From JABMQB01 sp964575025 (lineage in GTDB: Bacteria; Bacteroidota; Bacteroidia; Bacteroidales; Prolixibacteraceae): a DNA stretch of 64,000 bases. The stretch covers positions 62,001-126,000 of the forward strand of contig CAZNPV010000001.1 of NCBI GenBank assembly GCA_964575025.1, given 5' to 3'. A program made the translations under genes and the position numbers. Shown one piece after another: positions 31,653 through 40,644 of the stretch. Under the pieces are notes generated by a model. That model was not told where the DNA came from. It saw nothing but the letters and a program-made list of their open reading frames with translations, and ran no database searches. Position 1 is the stretch's first letter; the number at the start of each line of letters is the position of its first letter.

Positions 31653-33628
31653 TATGCATCGATGTTTGCATACACGGCATGATCCTCAATAAATTTTCTT
31701 CTGGGGGGCACATCATCGCCCATAAGCATTGAGAATATATGGTCTGCATCGGCAGCATTCTCGATCGTAACCTGCTGCAGGGTGCGTTGTTCCGGGTTCA
31801 TGGTTGTTTCCCAGAGTTGATGGGCGTTCATTTCTCCCAGCCCTTTGTAACGTTGGGTTGATACGGCTGACTCATGTCCATCTGCCCATTCTTCAATCAG
31901 TTTTAACCGTTGGTTTTCGTTCCATGCATAGGCTTCTTTTTTCCCTTTTCTCACAAGGTAAAGCGGGGGAGTGGCAATGTAGAGGAATCCTTTTTTGATC
32001 AGGTCATCCATATACCTGAAAAAGAAGGTCATTATGAGTGTAGCGATATGGCTTCCATCCACATCGGCATCGGTCATGATGACAATTTTGTGGTAGCGAA
32101 GTTTAGAGAGGTTCAATTCTTTGGAATCTTCTTCTGTACCGATGGTGACTCCCAGGGCAGTAAAAATATTTTTTATCTCTTCGTTTTCAAAAATTTTATG
32201 TTGCATGGCTTTTTCCACATTCAGGATTTTTCCCCTTAAGGGAAGAATAGCCTGGAACTTTCTGTCGCGGCCCTGTTTGGCTGTTCCTCCTGCTGAATCT
32301 CCCTCGACGAGGAAAATCTCACATTTTGCCGGGTCTTTTTCTGAGCAGTCACTTAGTTTGCCAGGCAATCCACCTCCGCTCAGCGCGTTTTTGCGTTGGA
32401 CCATTTCTCGGGCTTTGCGGGCTGCGTGCCTGGCCTGAGCTGCAAGAATGACCTTATTTACAATGGTTTTGGCATCTTTGGGATTTTCCTCCAGGTAGTA
32501 TTTCAGCATATCACTTACTGCCTGGTCAACCGAAATACTGACTTCCGAATTGCCCAGTTTGGTCTTGGTCTGGCCTTCAAACTGCGGTTCGGCAACTTTT
32601 ACCGAAATAACTGCTGTTAATCCTTCTCTGAAATCGTCTCCGTTGATATCAATTTTCACTTTTGACAGCATTCCTGACTGTTCCGCATAGGTTTTTAAGG
32701 TGCGGGTTAATCCCCTCCGGAATCCGGTGAGGTGCGTGCCCCCTTCAATGGTATTGATATTGTTTACATAAGAATGGATGTTTTCCGAAAAGGAGGTGTT
32801 GTATTGCAAAGCGATTTCCACCGGAATGCCCGATTTTTCAGATGAGATGTTGATAATGTTATCAATAAGCTTAACGCGTGTTTCATCTAAAAATTCCACA
32901 AATTCTTTTAACCCTTCATTTGAGAAATACGTATCGGAAAGGAAGTTTCCCTTTTCATCTTCTTTTCTTTCATCGGTCAGGGTAAGTCGTATTCCGGCAT
33001 TCAGAAACGACAGTTCCCGGAGCCTGGCTGCCAGCGTTTCGTATTTGTAGGTTGTGGTGAGAAAAATGGAATCATCCGGTTTAAAGGTCACGAAAGTTCC
33101 TGTTTTATCGGTTGTGCCAATAATCTGAACATCGCTTAAGGGTTTTCCCTTTGCGTACTCCTGAATCCATATTTTCCCATCGCGGTGAATTTCTGCTTTT
33201 AAATAACCGGATAATGCATTAACACAGGAAACGCCGACTCCATGGAGGCCTCCTGAAACTTTGTAGCTTTCTTTATCGAATTTCCCTCCGGCATGAAGTA
33301 CAGTCATGACGACTTCCAGTGCCGATTTATTTTCTTTTATATGCTTTTCTGTGGGTATTCCCCTTCCATCGTCTTTTACAGTTACCGAATTGTCTTTATG
33401 GATAATCACATCTATGTTGGAGCAATAACCGACCATGGCCTCATCGATCGAATTGTCAATTACCTCATAGACCAAATGATGCAATCCTTTTTCGTTCACG
33501 TCGCCAATGTACATGGCTGGCCGTTTTCTTACCGCTTCAAGTCCTTCCAGAACCTGGATGCTTTCCGCTGAATACGTATTGTTCCCGTTCTCCCCGTTGT
33601 TCTGTTTCTTATTTTCCAATTCACTCAT
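31652..33628 (-). CDS. gyrB: DNA gyrase subunit B
   Basis: 658 residues, the ATPase subunit of gyrase. GHKL ATP site: VYEVIDNSIDEAMVGYC, VKDDGRGIPTEKH, GGLHGVGVSCVNAL. Transducer domain follows, then TOPRIM with LVEGDSAGGTAKQGRDRKFQAILPLRGKILNVEKA and MTDADVDGSHI, and a C-terminal QRYKGLGEMNAHQLWETTM. The short-form length (no 170-residue insertion) suits Bacteroidota. An exact -7 box lies 139 nt upstream. Followed by the LOG-family gene with a one-base overlap. Confidence 0.97.
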   Translation of the reverse strand: MSELENKKQNNGENGNNTYSAESIQVLEGLEAVRKRPAMYIGDVNEKGLHHLVYEVIDNSIDEAMVGYCSNIDVIIHKDNSVTVKDDGRGIPTEKHIKENKSALEVVMTVLHAGGKFDKESYKVSGGLHGVGVSCVNALSGYLKAEIHRDGKIWIQEYAKGKPLSDVQIIGTTDKTGTFVTFKPDDSIFLTTTYKYETLAARLRELSFLNAGIRLTLTDERKEDEKGNFLSDTYFSNEGLKEFVEFLDETRVKLIDNIINISSEKSGIPVEIALQYNTSFSENIHSYVNNINTIEGGTHLTGFRRGLTRTLKTYAEQSGMLSKVKIDINGDDFREGLTAVISVKVAEPQFEGQTKTKLGNSEVSISVDQAVSDMLKYYLEENPKDAKTIVNKVILAAQARHAARKAREMVQRKNALSGGGLPGKLSDCSEKDPAKCEIFLVEGDSAGGTAKQGRDRKFQAILPLRGKILNVEKAMQHKIFENEEIKNIFTALGVTIGTEEDSKELNLSKLRYHKIVIMTDADVDGSHIATLIMTFFFRYMDDLIKKGFLYIATPPLYLVRKGKKEAYAWNENQRLKLIEEWADGHESAVSTQRYKGLGEMNAHQLWETTMNPEQRTLQQVTIENAADADHIFSMLMGDDVPPRRKFIEDHAVYANIDA

Positions 33629-33767
33629 TCTATGTATCTTAATAAAAATAAATTCTGCGTTCTGTTTGTTTGGTGTTTCCCTGACGTAGGAACTCTTTTT
33701 GCTATATTGTTTACTTATTGTATATCAGTATATTGGAGTATTTGCATGCGTCATGAAAAATGCAATG

Positions 33768-33775
33768 CAAATATA
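33768..33775 (-). promoter_or_regulatory. Possible -7 promoter box for gyrB
   Basis: TATATTTG on the minus strand, 139 nt before the ATG, which would give a long leader. The rest of this 284-nt gap is AT-rich without other visible features. Confidence 0.4.
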
Positions 33776-33912
33776 ATAAAATATAGCTGAAATGATCCGT
33801 TTTTTACCGGATTCACGGGTTTGTTTTTATCAACAAAATATGAACCTTCCTTTTTATGAATCGTATTCAGGATTAGTCAGTTGGATTAGTCCCTCTATGG
33901 GTTGTATGGTCT

Positions 33913-35721
33913 TCAGAAAGTGTAGCTTATGCCTGCCAGGAAATTGAAACTCTGGACCGGATATCCGAGCCATCGTTCATATTTTTGAAATCCGAAGTTA
34001 TTAAGCTGTGCAAACACAGCGAAATCCCGGGTTACGGAGTAGGTTCCTTTAAGATTCAGATCGATGACTGCATTCATTGCAAATTCTTTCGGTGAGGGAG
34101 TAAGGGCGGAAAGTTTCTTCAGAAATTCCTTGTCCGGCTCTTTATAAGCTAAATAATATCTGATCAGTCCTTTGCGTTCCCCGATCACAAAAATATCGCC
34201 GGCTATTTTTAACCGTTCATTTATCTGGTATCCCATGGAAAGTGTGGCATCAAAAGCCGGCATGTTCCATGCTTCTGATTCCTTTTCTGTGGTGTAACTG
34301 TAATAATTTCCTGTTAAGAGAAGGTTAAATTTTTCTGAGGCTGTATAATAGATCTCTGCCTTCACTTTAAACAATTCCAGGTCATCGTATGTGATGTGAA
34401 AATCGTTGCTTGTAATAATCGGGTCAACAATGGCTGCAGCATCCGGAACCAGGTACGCGATCTGGTAGTAAAAGGGCTGGTTTTTTATGCCGCTGTACCC
34501 GGCATGGATCGTATAGTTGATTTTTGAACTGAATTTGCCCTTTATTCCACCAAATAAACGATAGGTGTGCATGCTGTTTTTTACATCGTGCATCGGATTA
34601 ACGAATGGATTTTCGTATGCTATTTTTGAATAGTTGTTCTGTTGATATTTCCCGTCCACACCGGCAAAAAAGGAAAGGATCCTCTTTATCGGGGTAATAT
34701 TCAGCAATACATCAGGTGCTATCTTAATTACAGGATCCCACTCGTCATCCAGCACAAAATAAAATTTTCCTCCTGCTTTCAGGTTGATTCGTTCGGTTCC
34801 TATTTTCACAGCCGGATTTGCTTTGATCCATATTTCCTGTCTTTTGCCTGGTTCAAAAGAAGATCTGTTCAGAATACTGTCCGCTCTGTAAAAAACAGCT
34901 CCTGCATCGAGCATTGCGGTTGCTTTTCTTGTCGGTTTCTGAACATGGGCTGTCAGTTCCGCAAAGTGCTCATTCTGTCCGCTTCTGGTAGCAAAATAGT
35001 GGTAATTCAGATCCATTCCCAACAGGGTTTCATGGGATGATCCGGGATTGTTTTTGAGCCGGAAATTCACCTCTCCTTTTGAGAAGGCCTGGCTGGTTCC
35101 AAAATAATTGATCTTCTGATTTTCCTCCCATAATTGATCCGGGACCGGCATATCCGGATAACCATAATACACAAATCCATCCCTGTTGTAGGAAACATCA
35201 AAATCCAGCACTGTTTTGCGGGCATAATGTTTCAGAAACAATTCCGCATGATTGTCTGAAAAGGGGGCCTTCACTTTATCGCCTCCCGGAAGTTTAATTT
35301 TACCCCTTGAAGAGAGGTGACTGCCGTGTATTCCAAACAGGGTATTTCGTGAATTAGCACTGTTTAAAAAAAATTCAGCATAGGGTTTCCCATAATTTCC
35401 GGCTCCGAGTTTTATCAATCCTATCCCATGTTTTTCTTCGGGTCTGCCAGTTATCCTGGCTGCCTGAAGTTGATTCACTGAGAATGTGGAAAATACCGGA
35501 TGACTGAAGATTTGATAATCAAACGCGGGTTTCTGGTGTTCTTCTCCCTGTATTTTCGGAATGTCATTTATTTTGAACGCATCTGAGATGATGGGGCGAT
35601 AGGCTTTTACGACTTCCACTTTCTGCCTCAGAACCGTATCCTGTGGTTGGGCTGTAACCGGTATGCCTGCTGCTATAAGGGCTGCGGTGAGCAGAGCTAT
35701 GTGTCTCTTTTTTCTGTTCAT
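33913..35721 (-). CDS. Outer-membrane beta-barrel protein of unknown function (TonB-receptor-like)
   Basis: 602 residues with a signal peptide (1-25, ending PVTAQ). After a short conserved N-terminal segment (VLRQKVEVVKAYRPIISDAFKINDIPKI), the rest is alternating amphipathic strands with aromatic girdles and ends in Phe (FLAGISYTF), the mark of an outer-membrane barrel. No plug domain is evident, so it is not a normal TonB receptor although homologues are often labelled so. It lies 7 nt downstream of the large TPR gene, a pairing I recall as common in Bacteroidota. Function unknown; perhaps the TPR protein is its periplasmic partner. Confidence 0.78.
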   Translation of the reverse strand: MNRKKRHIALLTAALIAAGIPVTAQPQDTVLRQKVEVVKAYRPIISDAFKINDIPKIQGEEHQKPAFDYQIFSHPVFSTFSVNQLQAARITGRPEEKHGIGLIKLGAGNYGKPYAEFFLNSANSRNTLFGIHGSHLSSRGKIKLPGGDKVKAPFSDNHAELFLKHYARKTVLDFDVSYNRDGFVYYGYPDMPVPDQLWEENQKINYFGTSQAFSKGEVNFRLKNNPGSSHETLLGMDLNYHYFATRSGQNEHFAELTAHVQKPTRKATAMLDAGAVFYRADSILNRSSFEPGKRQEIWIKANPAVKIGTERINLKAGGKFYFVLDDEWDPVIKIAPDVLLNITPIKRILSFFAGVDGKYQQNNYSKIAYENPFVNPMHDVKNSMHTYRLFGGIKGKFSSKINYTIHAGYSGIKNQPFYYQIAYLVPDAAAIVDPIITSNDFHITYDDLELFKVKAEIYYTASEKFNLLLTGNYYSYTTEKESEAWNMPAFDATLSMGYQINERLKIAGDIFVIGERKGLIRYYLAYKEPDKEFLKKLSALTPSPKEFAMNAVIDLNLKGTYSVTRDFAVFAQLNNFGFQKYERWLGYPVQSFNFLAGISYTF

Positions 35722-35728
35722 GTGCGAA

Positions 35729-38700
35729 TTATTGATTGTTTTCCTGGTTGTTCATAGGTAGTTCAACGGGATTTTTCCGGGCTTCTTCGTCTTCAGCTTT
35801 TTCCCTGGCTTCCAATGCAGTAAGTCTTTCGGTTGCTTCGCTTACAATACCGTCGTTTTTATTTTCATAATTTTCGATTACGCTTTTTAAGGTATGTTTT
35901 GACTGGAAGTCATCGCCCTGTGACAGGTATATGTCAGCCAGCAGAATAAAACTTTTTCCGAGCCAGTATGAATGAGGCGTACCTTTTGAAATATAATCCA
36001 TGATTTCCTGTTCGGCTTCTGTGAGTTGGTCTTTTCTGAAAAGAAGTTCCGAAACCCTGTATTTGGATTCAGCCCCTTCCGCGGAATTGGTTTCGACGGC
36101 CAGTTTCCGGAAAGCTTCCAGTGCCTGTTCGAAATCATTCATTTGCAGAAATGATTGGGCCAAAATATAATCGGCATCCCGTATCATCAGGGGGCTTGCT
36201 TTTTCTGCGTTTTTAACTTTCCGGGCTGCAACAACAGCCTCTCTGAAATTCTGTAGTTCAAAAAAGCACCGCATTTGGCCTGCAAAGGCTTTCAGGTTGT
36301 TGTAAGCATTACCGGAAATTGCTTCCAGGCGTATGAACAGTTCCAGTGCTTTCCGGTAATTTTTTGCATTCAGGTTTAATTCAGCAGCTTTGGAAACAGC
36401 TGGTTCGCTGAAAATATTTTCTGATTGGTTTGCCACATATTCGTAATGTTCCAGGGCTTCAGAAAATCTTCCTTCGGTATATAAAGCTTCTCCCATGTAA
36501 AAATGGGCATTCAGGGCATATGTTCCCGAGGGAAATTCATTCAGGTAGTTTTTAAGTTGGGATATTGCATTTTTATCTCCTTCCATGAAGCGTTTTTCGG
36601 CAGCCTGGTACGTAAGGTCATCCTGTTCGCCTGGAGGAACCTCACCCCGTCCCAGTTTCCTGGTGAACGCAATGTAGGCATCTACATTGTTTAATTCAAC
36701 ATAGGTGTTTTTTATTCCGGTCAATGCAGCAGCAGCTTCTTCGGAATCGGGGAAGTTCTCGGCGACTCTTTTGTAGAAGGTGAGGGCTTCGTTCAGGTTG
36801 CCGTTGTTAAAATGAATAAGTCCCAGTTGAAGGAGTGCTTTTTTGTAATAGGAGCTTTGTGGGTAATCGCTGATGATCGTGTTGTAATGGGAGACCGCTT
36901 CCGTGTTATGGCCTGTTTTTTCATGTGCCCTTCCCAGCTCGTACAATGCATCATCGCCGTAGTCTGATTTTGTAAAATCTGTTAAAAGAGTTTTCAGATG
37001 GTTTATTTTATTCTGCACATTTTGTTGTAATCCTTCACAGAAGGCAATCTGGAAGAGGGCATAATCGGGGTCTATCAGGCGCATCTTGTATGACTGGGTA
37101 TAATACCGGATGGCTTCGTCATAATCCCTGACCAGGAACCAGCAATCCCCAAGGCGGTTCAGCGCATCGGCAATTTTTATGGAATGTTTTCCCTGGTTGG
37201 CTTGTAAGAATTTCCGGAAGGATGCGTTCGCTGCCTGGTAATCTTCGAGTTCGAAGTACCCGTAAGCAAGGTTGTAATGCGCCTCCTGATACTCTTCGAG
37301 GGAAAAAGCTCCTGGTGTCAGCAGGAACTGGTTGTAGTGGCTGATGGCTGCATTAAAATCCCCCAGACGGTAGAAAGCCTCGGCTTTCCAGAAGATCGCC
37401 CTGGCAGTCAGGACCCGGTCACCGGAAGGATTCTGGAGCGATTTATCAAAATGGGCAATGGCTGTGCGATAATCCCGATCGTTAAAAAGTTCCAGACCCC
37501 GGTAAAATGTTACCCGCTGGTATGCCTGTTCAATGGAACGATTTCTGACTTGAATGTTTTCAATAGACCGGATGGCATCTTCATAATTCCGGGTTACCAT
37601 ATAAACCTCTACAAGGTACTGGTAGGCGGTGCTGTTTCTTTCTGAGTTTGGGTATAGTTCGATGTACCGGTCAAAAGCTTTGATGGTTTCGCTAAAGGGT
37701 GAGTAAGAAAGTTCGTAAGTGATCTTTGCATAATTGAACAAGGCATCTTCCTTGATTTTCTGATCAAAATCCATGTCTGAAGCCACTTCAAAAGCAATTC
37801 TTGCTTTTTCTTTGTTTCCCGTCTTTACATAGCAGTCTGCCAGGTGATAATAGGCATTTTGGGCTAATTCATCTTTTCCTTTTGTAGCCCTTTCGAGATA
37901 GGGAACCGCTTTTTCGGGTTGGTTGACAGCATAATAGCAATATCCCAACAGGTAGTTGTCTTCATTGGTTTTTAATCCTGTGGAATGGTGATATCTTTCG
38001 AGCCAGGGAATGGCCTCTTCAAATTCTTTTAAGTGAAAATAGGAGTCGCCTATAATTTTAGCAAGTTCCGGCTGGTGTTCCTCATTCACCTGATCGATGA
38101 GGGCTGCCGTATATTGCGTGATCTCCTGGTACTTTTCCTGTTTATAATAGATATGGCTAACGTAAAGGGGGATCACCTGAGAATAGTTTGGGTCGTTATT
38201 CAGTTTGGACAGTTCTTTCAGGGCTGATTCGTAATTTCCGTTGAGATAGTTGATGTGAGCCCAGTAGTATGTGGCTGGTTTGCTGTAAATCGTATTGGCA
38301 TCTTTGATTTCAAAAAATTCTGCTGCTGCCTGCGTAAGATCTTCTTCTTCCATATAGGAATAACCCAGTTGAAAATGGAGCAGCATTTTCTGATCGATGG
38401 TAAGGGGACTGGTTTTTACCTGGTTCAGGGTACGGATCGCAAGGCTGTACCTGTTCCTGTCAAATTGGTAAGATCCCAGTTGAAAAAGAGCCTGGTTGCA
38501 ATAGGGACTTCCGGGATGGGTTTCTATAAATTCCTCCATCGCCTGGTCGCCACTGCTCTGACCTGATTGAAGCAGGCAAAAAGCTTTGAAATAGGCGGCT
38601 TCAGAAGATATTTCTGACCATTCACCTGCTTCAGCCTGGATTTTTTCAAACTGCCTGTAGGCTACATGATACTTTTCCCGGGTTACCAACTCTTTGGCAA

Positions 38701-38809
38701 TCCGGATTCGCTCCTGCAGGTCGGTATAGAATACCGTTTGCTGTGCCTGGCCGTAAAAAGAAAAAAACAGGATGCCTAACGCAATGATTCGTAGCCTGAT
38801 TGTCTTCAT
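35729..38809 (-). CDS. Large secreted TPR-repeat protein
   Basis: 1026 residues from the ATG at 38809, where a signal peptide begins (MKTIRLRIIALGILFFSFYGQAQ); the frame is open another 21 codons upstream but without signal-like sequence. The mature protein is almost wholly tetratricopeptide repeats, some twenty or more of about 34-37 residues (e.g. ALFQLGSYQFDRNRYSLAIRTLNQ, LGRAHEKTGHNTEAVSHYNTII), similar to BamD/YbgF-like arrays. The tail is Glu/Asn-rich (EKAEDEEARKNPVELPMNNQENNQ). It should act as a periplasmic scaffold. Forms an operon with the outer-membrane barrel gene. Confidence 0.87.
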   Translation of the reverse strand: MKTIRLRIIALGILFFSFYGQAQQTVFYTDLQERIRIAKELVTREKYHVAYRQFEKIQAEAGEWSEISSEAAYFKAFCLLQSGQSSGDQAMEEFIETHPGSPYCNQALFQLGSYQFDRNRYSLAIRTLNQVKTSPLTIDQKMLLHFQLGYSYMEEEDLTQAAAEFFEIKDANTIYSKPATYYWAHINYLNGNYESALKELSKLNNDPNYSQVIPLYVSHIYYKQEKYQEITQYTAALIDQVNEEHQPELAKIIGDSYFHLKEFEEAIPWLERYHHSTGLKTNEDNYLLGYCYYAVNQPEKAVPYLERATKGKDELAQNAYYHLADCYVKTGNKEKARIAFEVASDMDFDQKIKEDALFNYAKITYELSYSPFSETIKAFDRYIELYPNSERNSTAYQYLVEVYMVTRNYEDAIRSIENIQVRNRSIEQAYQRVTFYRGLELFNDRDYRTAIAHFDKSLQNPSGDRVLTARAIFWKAEAFYRLGDFNAAISHYNQFLLTPGAFSLEEYQEAHYNLAYGYFELEDYQAANASFRKFLQANQGKHSIKIADALNRLGDCWFLVRDYDEAIRYYTQSYKMRLIDPDYALFQIAFCEGLQQNVQNKINHLKTLLTDFTKSDYGDDALYELGRAHEKTGHNTEAVSHYNTIISDYPQSSYYKKALLQLGLIHFNNGNLNEALTFYKRVAENFPDSEEAAAALTGIKNTYVELNNVDAYIAFTRKLGRGEVPPGEQDDLTYQAAEKRFMEGDKNAISQLKNYLNEFPSGTYALNAHFYMGEALYTEGRFSEALEHYEYVANQSENIFSEPAVSKAAELNLNAKNYRKALELFIRLEAISGNAYNNLKAFAGQMRCFFELQNFREAVVAARKVKNAEKASPLMIRDADYILAQSFLQMNDFEQALEAFRKLAVETNSAEGAESKYRVSELLFRKDQLTEAEQEIMDYISKGTPHSYWLGKSFILLADIYLSQGDDFQSKHTLKSVIENYENKNDGIVSEATERLTALEAREKAEDEEARKNPVELPMNNQENNQ

Positions 38810-38952
38810 GGACTTCTTTTTTGTTTTCTGAACGAAAGTAACAAATATGCTATGGTTCGACGGATGATTCACTTTTAACTTCTTAACAAAAAACTGTTTA
38901 TTACTTTCGTTTATTATACTCCTGTTAAAAAAAGTTCGTTTTGTTTATGCGT

Positions 38953-38960
38953 TATATTTG
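38953..38960 (+). promoter_or_regulatory. -7 promoter box 5 nt before ftsE (predicted leaderless start)
   Basis: TATATTTG, an exact TAnnTTTG match. Transcription normally starts about 6-8 nt after this box, which falls on the ATG of ftsE. Confidence 0.5.
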
Positions 38961-38965
38961 TTCCA

Positions 38966-39679
38966 ATGACAGCCAAATCCATCATTGAACTGGTGAATGC
39001 CGATATTTTTCAAAGGGACACCCTGGTGTTGGCAGGGGTTCATGTAACCATTAACGAAGGGGAGTTTGTGTATGTCATAGGGAGGGTTGGAAGCGGCAAA
39101 ACAAGCCTGATACGAACTTTGAATGGGGAGTTGCCTCTTCAGAGGGGGCAGGGGATCGTTTTGGGATTTGACCTGCACCGTTTAAGAACCCGTGAGTTGG
39201 CACAGCTGCGCCGGAAAACAGGAGTCGTATTTCAGGATTTCAGATTGCTCACAGACCGGACAGTATATAAAAACCTGGAGTTTATTCTAAAGGCTACCGG
39301 TTGGAAAAATAAGATCACCCTGAGGAAACGGATTCACGAAGTTCTGTACCGTGTGGGAATGGAGGAGAGCAGACATAAAATGCCGCATGAACTATCGGGA
39401 GGTGAACAGCAAAGGATTGTTATTGCACGGGCTGTATTGAACGATCCGGACCTTATTCTTGCCGATGAACCTACCGGAAACCTCGATCCTGAGACCTCGG
39501 AAGAAATTCTGAAATTGCTCAGGGAACAGAACAAAACAGGAAAAACTGTTGTTATGGCCTCCCATGACTATATCCTGATCGGAAAACATCGGTCCCGGAC
39601 CCTTATTTGTGAGGATGGAAAAATAAAAGATACAGCCCGGTCTGAAGGAAATATCGAATTTGAAGACTTACTGGACTAA
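38966..39679 (+). CDS. ftsE: Cell-division ABC transporter ATP-binding protein FtsE
   Basis: 237 residues, the ATPase that drives FtsX to activate septal peptidoglycan hydrolases. Walker A GRVGSGKTSL, Q-loop FQDFRLL, signature LSGGEQQRIVIARA, Walker B LILADEPTGNLDP and H-loop ASHD are all intact. The variant Walker A (GRVGSGKT) and the C-terminal extension ending FEDLLD suit Bacteroidota FtsE. ftsX is not next to it; the gene downstream is convergent. The promoter box so close to the ATG suggests leaderless translation. Confidence 0.88.
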   Translation: MTAKSIIELVNADIFQRDTLVLAGVHVTINEGEFVYVIGRVGSGKTSLIRTLNGELPLQRGQGIVLGFDLHRLRTRELAQLRRKTGVVFQDFRLLTDRTVYKNLEFILKATGWKNKITLRKRIHEVLYRVGMEESRHKMPHELSGGEQQRIVIARAVLNDPDLILADEPTGNLDPETSEEILKLLREQNKTGKTVVMASHDYILIGKHRSRTLICEDGKIKDTARSEGNIEFEDLLD

Positions 39680-39768
39680 CTGTCGGTTTCGGGATCGCGG
39701 GGATCGTTTGCCGGAAGACAAGCTGCCCGGACAACAAGAAATTTCTTTGTTCGGTTCAGGTTGATGGG

Positions 39769-40644
39769 TTAGTTTTCCATCTCCTTTACAAATTCTTTCA
39801 TCCATTCTTTTACCGAATCACTGACTTCGGGATCTTTCATGGCATAGATGAGGTTGGTTTTCAGGAATCCCAGTTTATCTCCTATATCGTATCTTTTGCC
39901 TTTGAATTTTAATCCGTACATAGGGTGGTCTTTTACCATCTCTTTCATGGCATCTGTCAGTTGGATCTCGTCGTTTATTCCGGTTCCGATCCTGTCAAGG
40001 TATGTGAATATTTCAGGAGTAAAAACATACCGGCTTGCTACGGCCAGGTTCGACGGGGCTTTTTCTGCCGAAGGTTTTTCAATCCAGTTGTTTGCCCGGT
40101 ACACCGTTTGGGTAACGGGTTTTCCGTCGATCACGCCATACCGGCTAACCCGTTCGGGTTTCACCTCTTCCAGCGCAATTACGGGGCTGTGGTATTTTTC
40201 GTACACGTCAATCAACTGTTTCGTGACCGGAACCCCGCATCCATCCATGAGGGTATCGCCGAGCAGAATCGCAAAGGGTTCATTATTTACATGGAAGCGG
40301 GACAGTTTAATGGCATCGCCCAGGCCACGCATTTCTTTCTGCCAGATAAAATGAATATTGGCAATGCGGGAGATTTTCCGGATTTTCCCGAGCATCTCCA
40401 GGTTATTCTTTTCTGTGAGGGTTTCTTCCAGTTCCGCACTTCTGTCGAAGTGCTCCTCGATCGCCCTTTTCCCCCGTCCGATGATCATCAGAATATCCGT
40501 AATCCCGGATTCAACGGCTTCTTCAACCACATATTGAATTACGGGTGTATCTACGATCGGGATCATCTCCTTGGGTTGCGATTTTGTAGCTGGCAGGAAT
40601 CTTGTTCCATAGCCTGCAGCCGGGATGACAGCTTTTTTAATCAT
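39769..40644 (-). CDS. galU: UTP-glucose-1-phosphate uridylyltransferase
   Basis: 291 residues. Joins UTP and glucose 1-phosphate to UDP-glucose. Nucleotide-binding IPAAGYGTRFLPATKSQPKEMIPI at the N-terminus, QYVVEEAVESGI, WQKEMRGLGDAI, ILLGDTLMDG with the metal-binding Asp, and the C-terminal GKRYDIGDKLGFLKTN. The start overlaps the stop of the kinase gene by four bases (ATGA), so the pair is translationally coupled. That pairing raises the possibility that glucuronate 1-phosphate is also a substrate; this is inference. Confidence 0.95.
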   Translation of the reverse strand: MIKKAVIPAAGYGTRFLPATKSQPKEMIPIVDTPVIQYVVEEAVESGITDILMIIGRGKRAIEEHFDRSAELEETLTEKNNLEMLGKIRKISRIANIHFIWQKEMRGLGDAIKLSRFHVNNEPFAILLGDTLMDGCGVPVTKQLIDVYEKYHSPVIALEEVKPERVSRYGVIDGKPVTQTVYRANNWIEKPSAEKAPSNLAVASRYVFTPEIFTYLDRIGTGINDEIQLTDAMKEMVKDHPMYGLKFKGKRYDIGDKLGFLKTNLIYAMKDPEVSDSVKEWMKEFVKEMEN

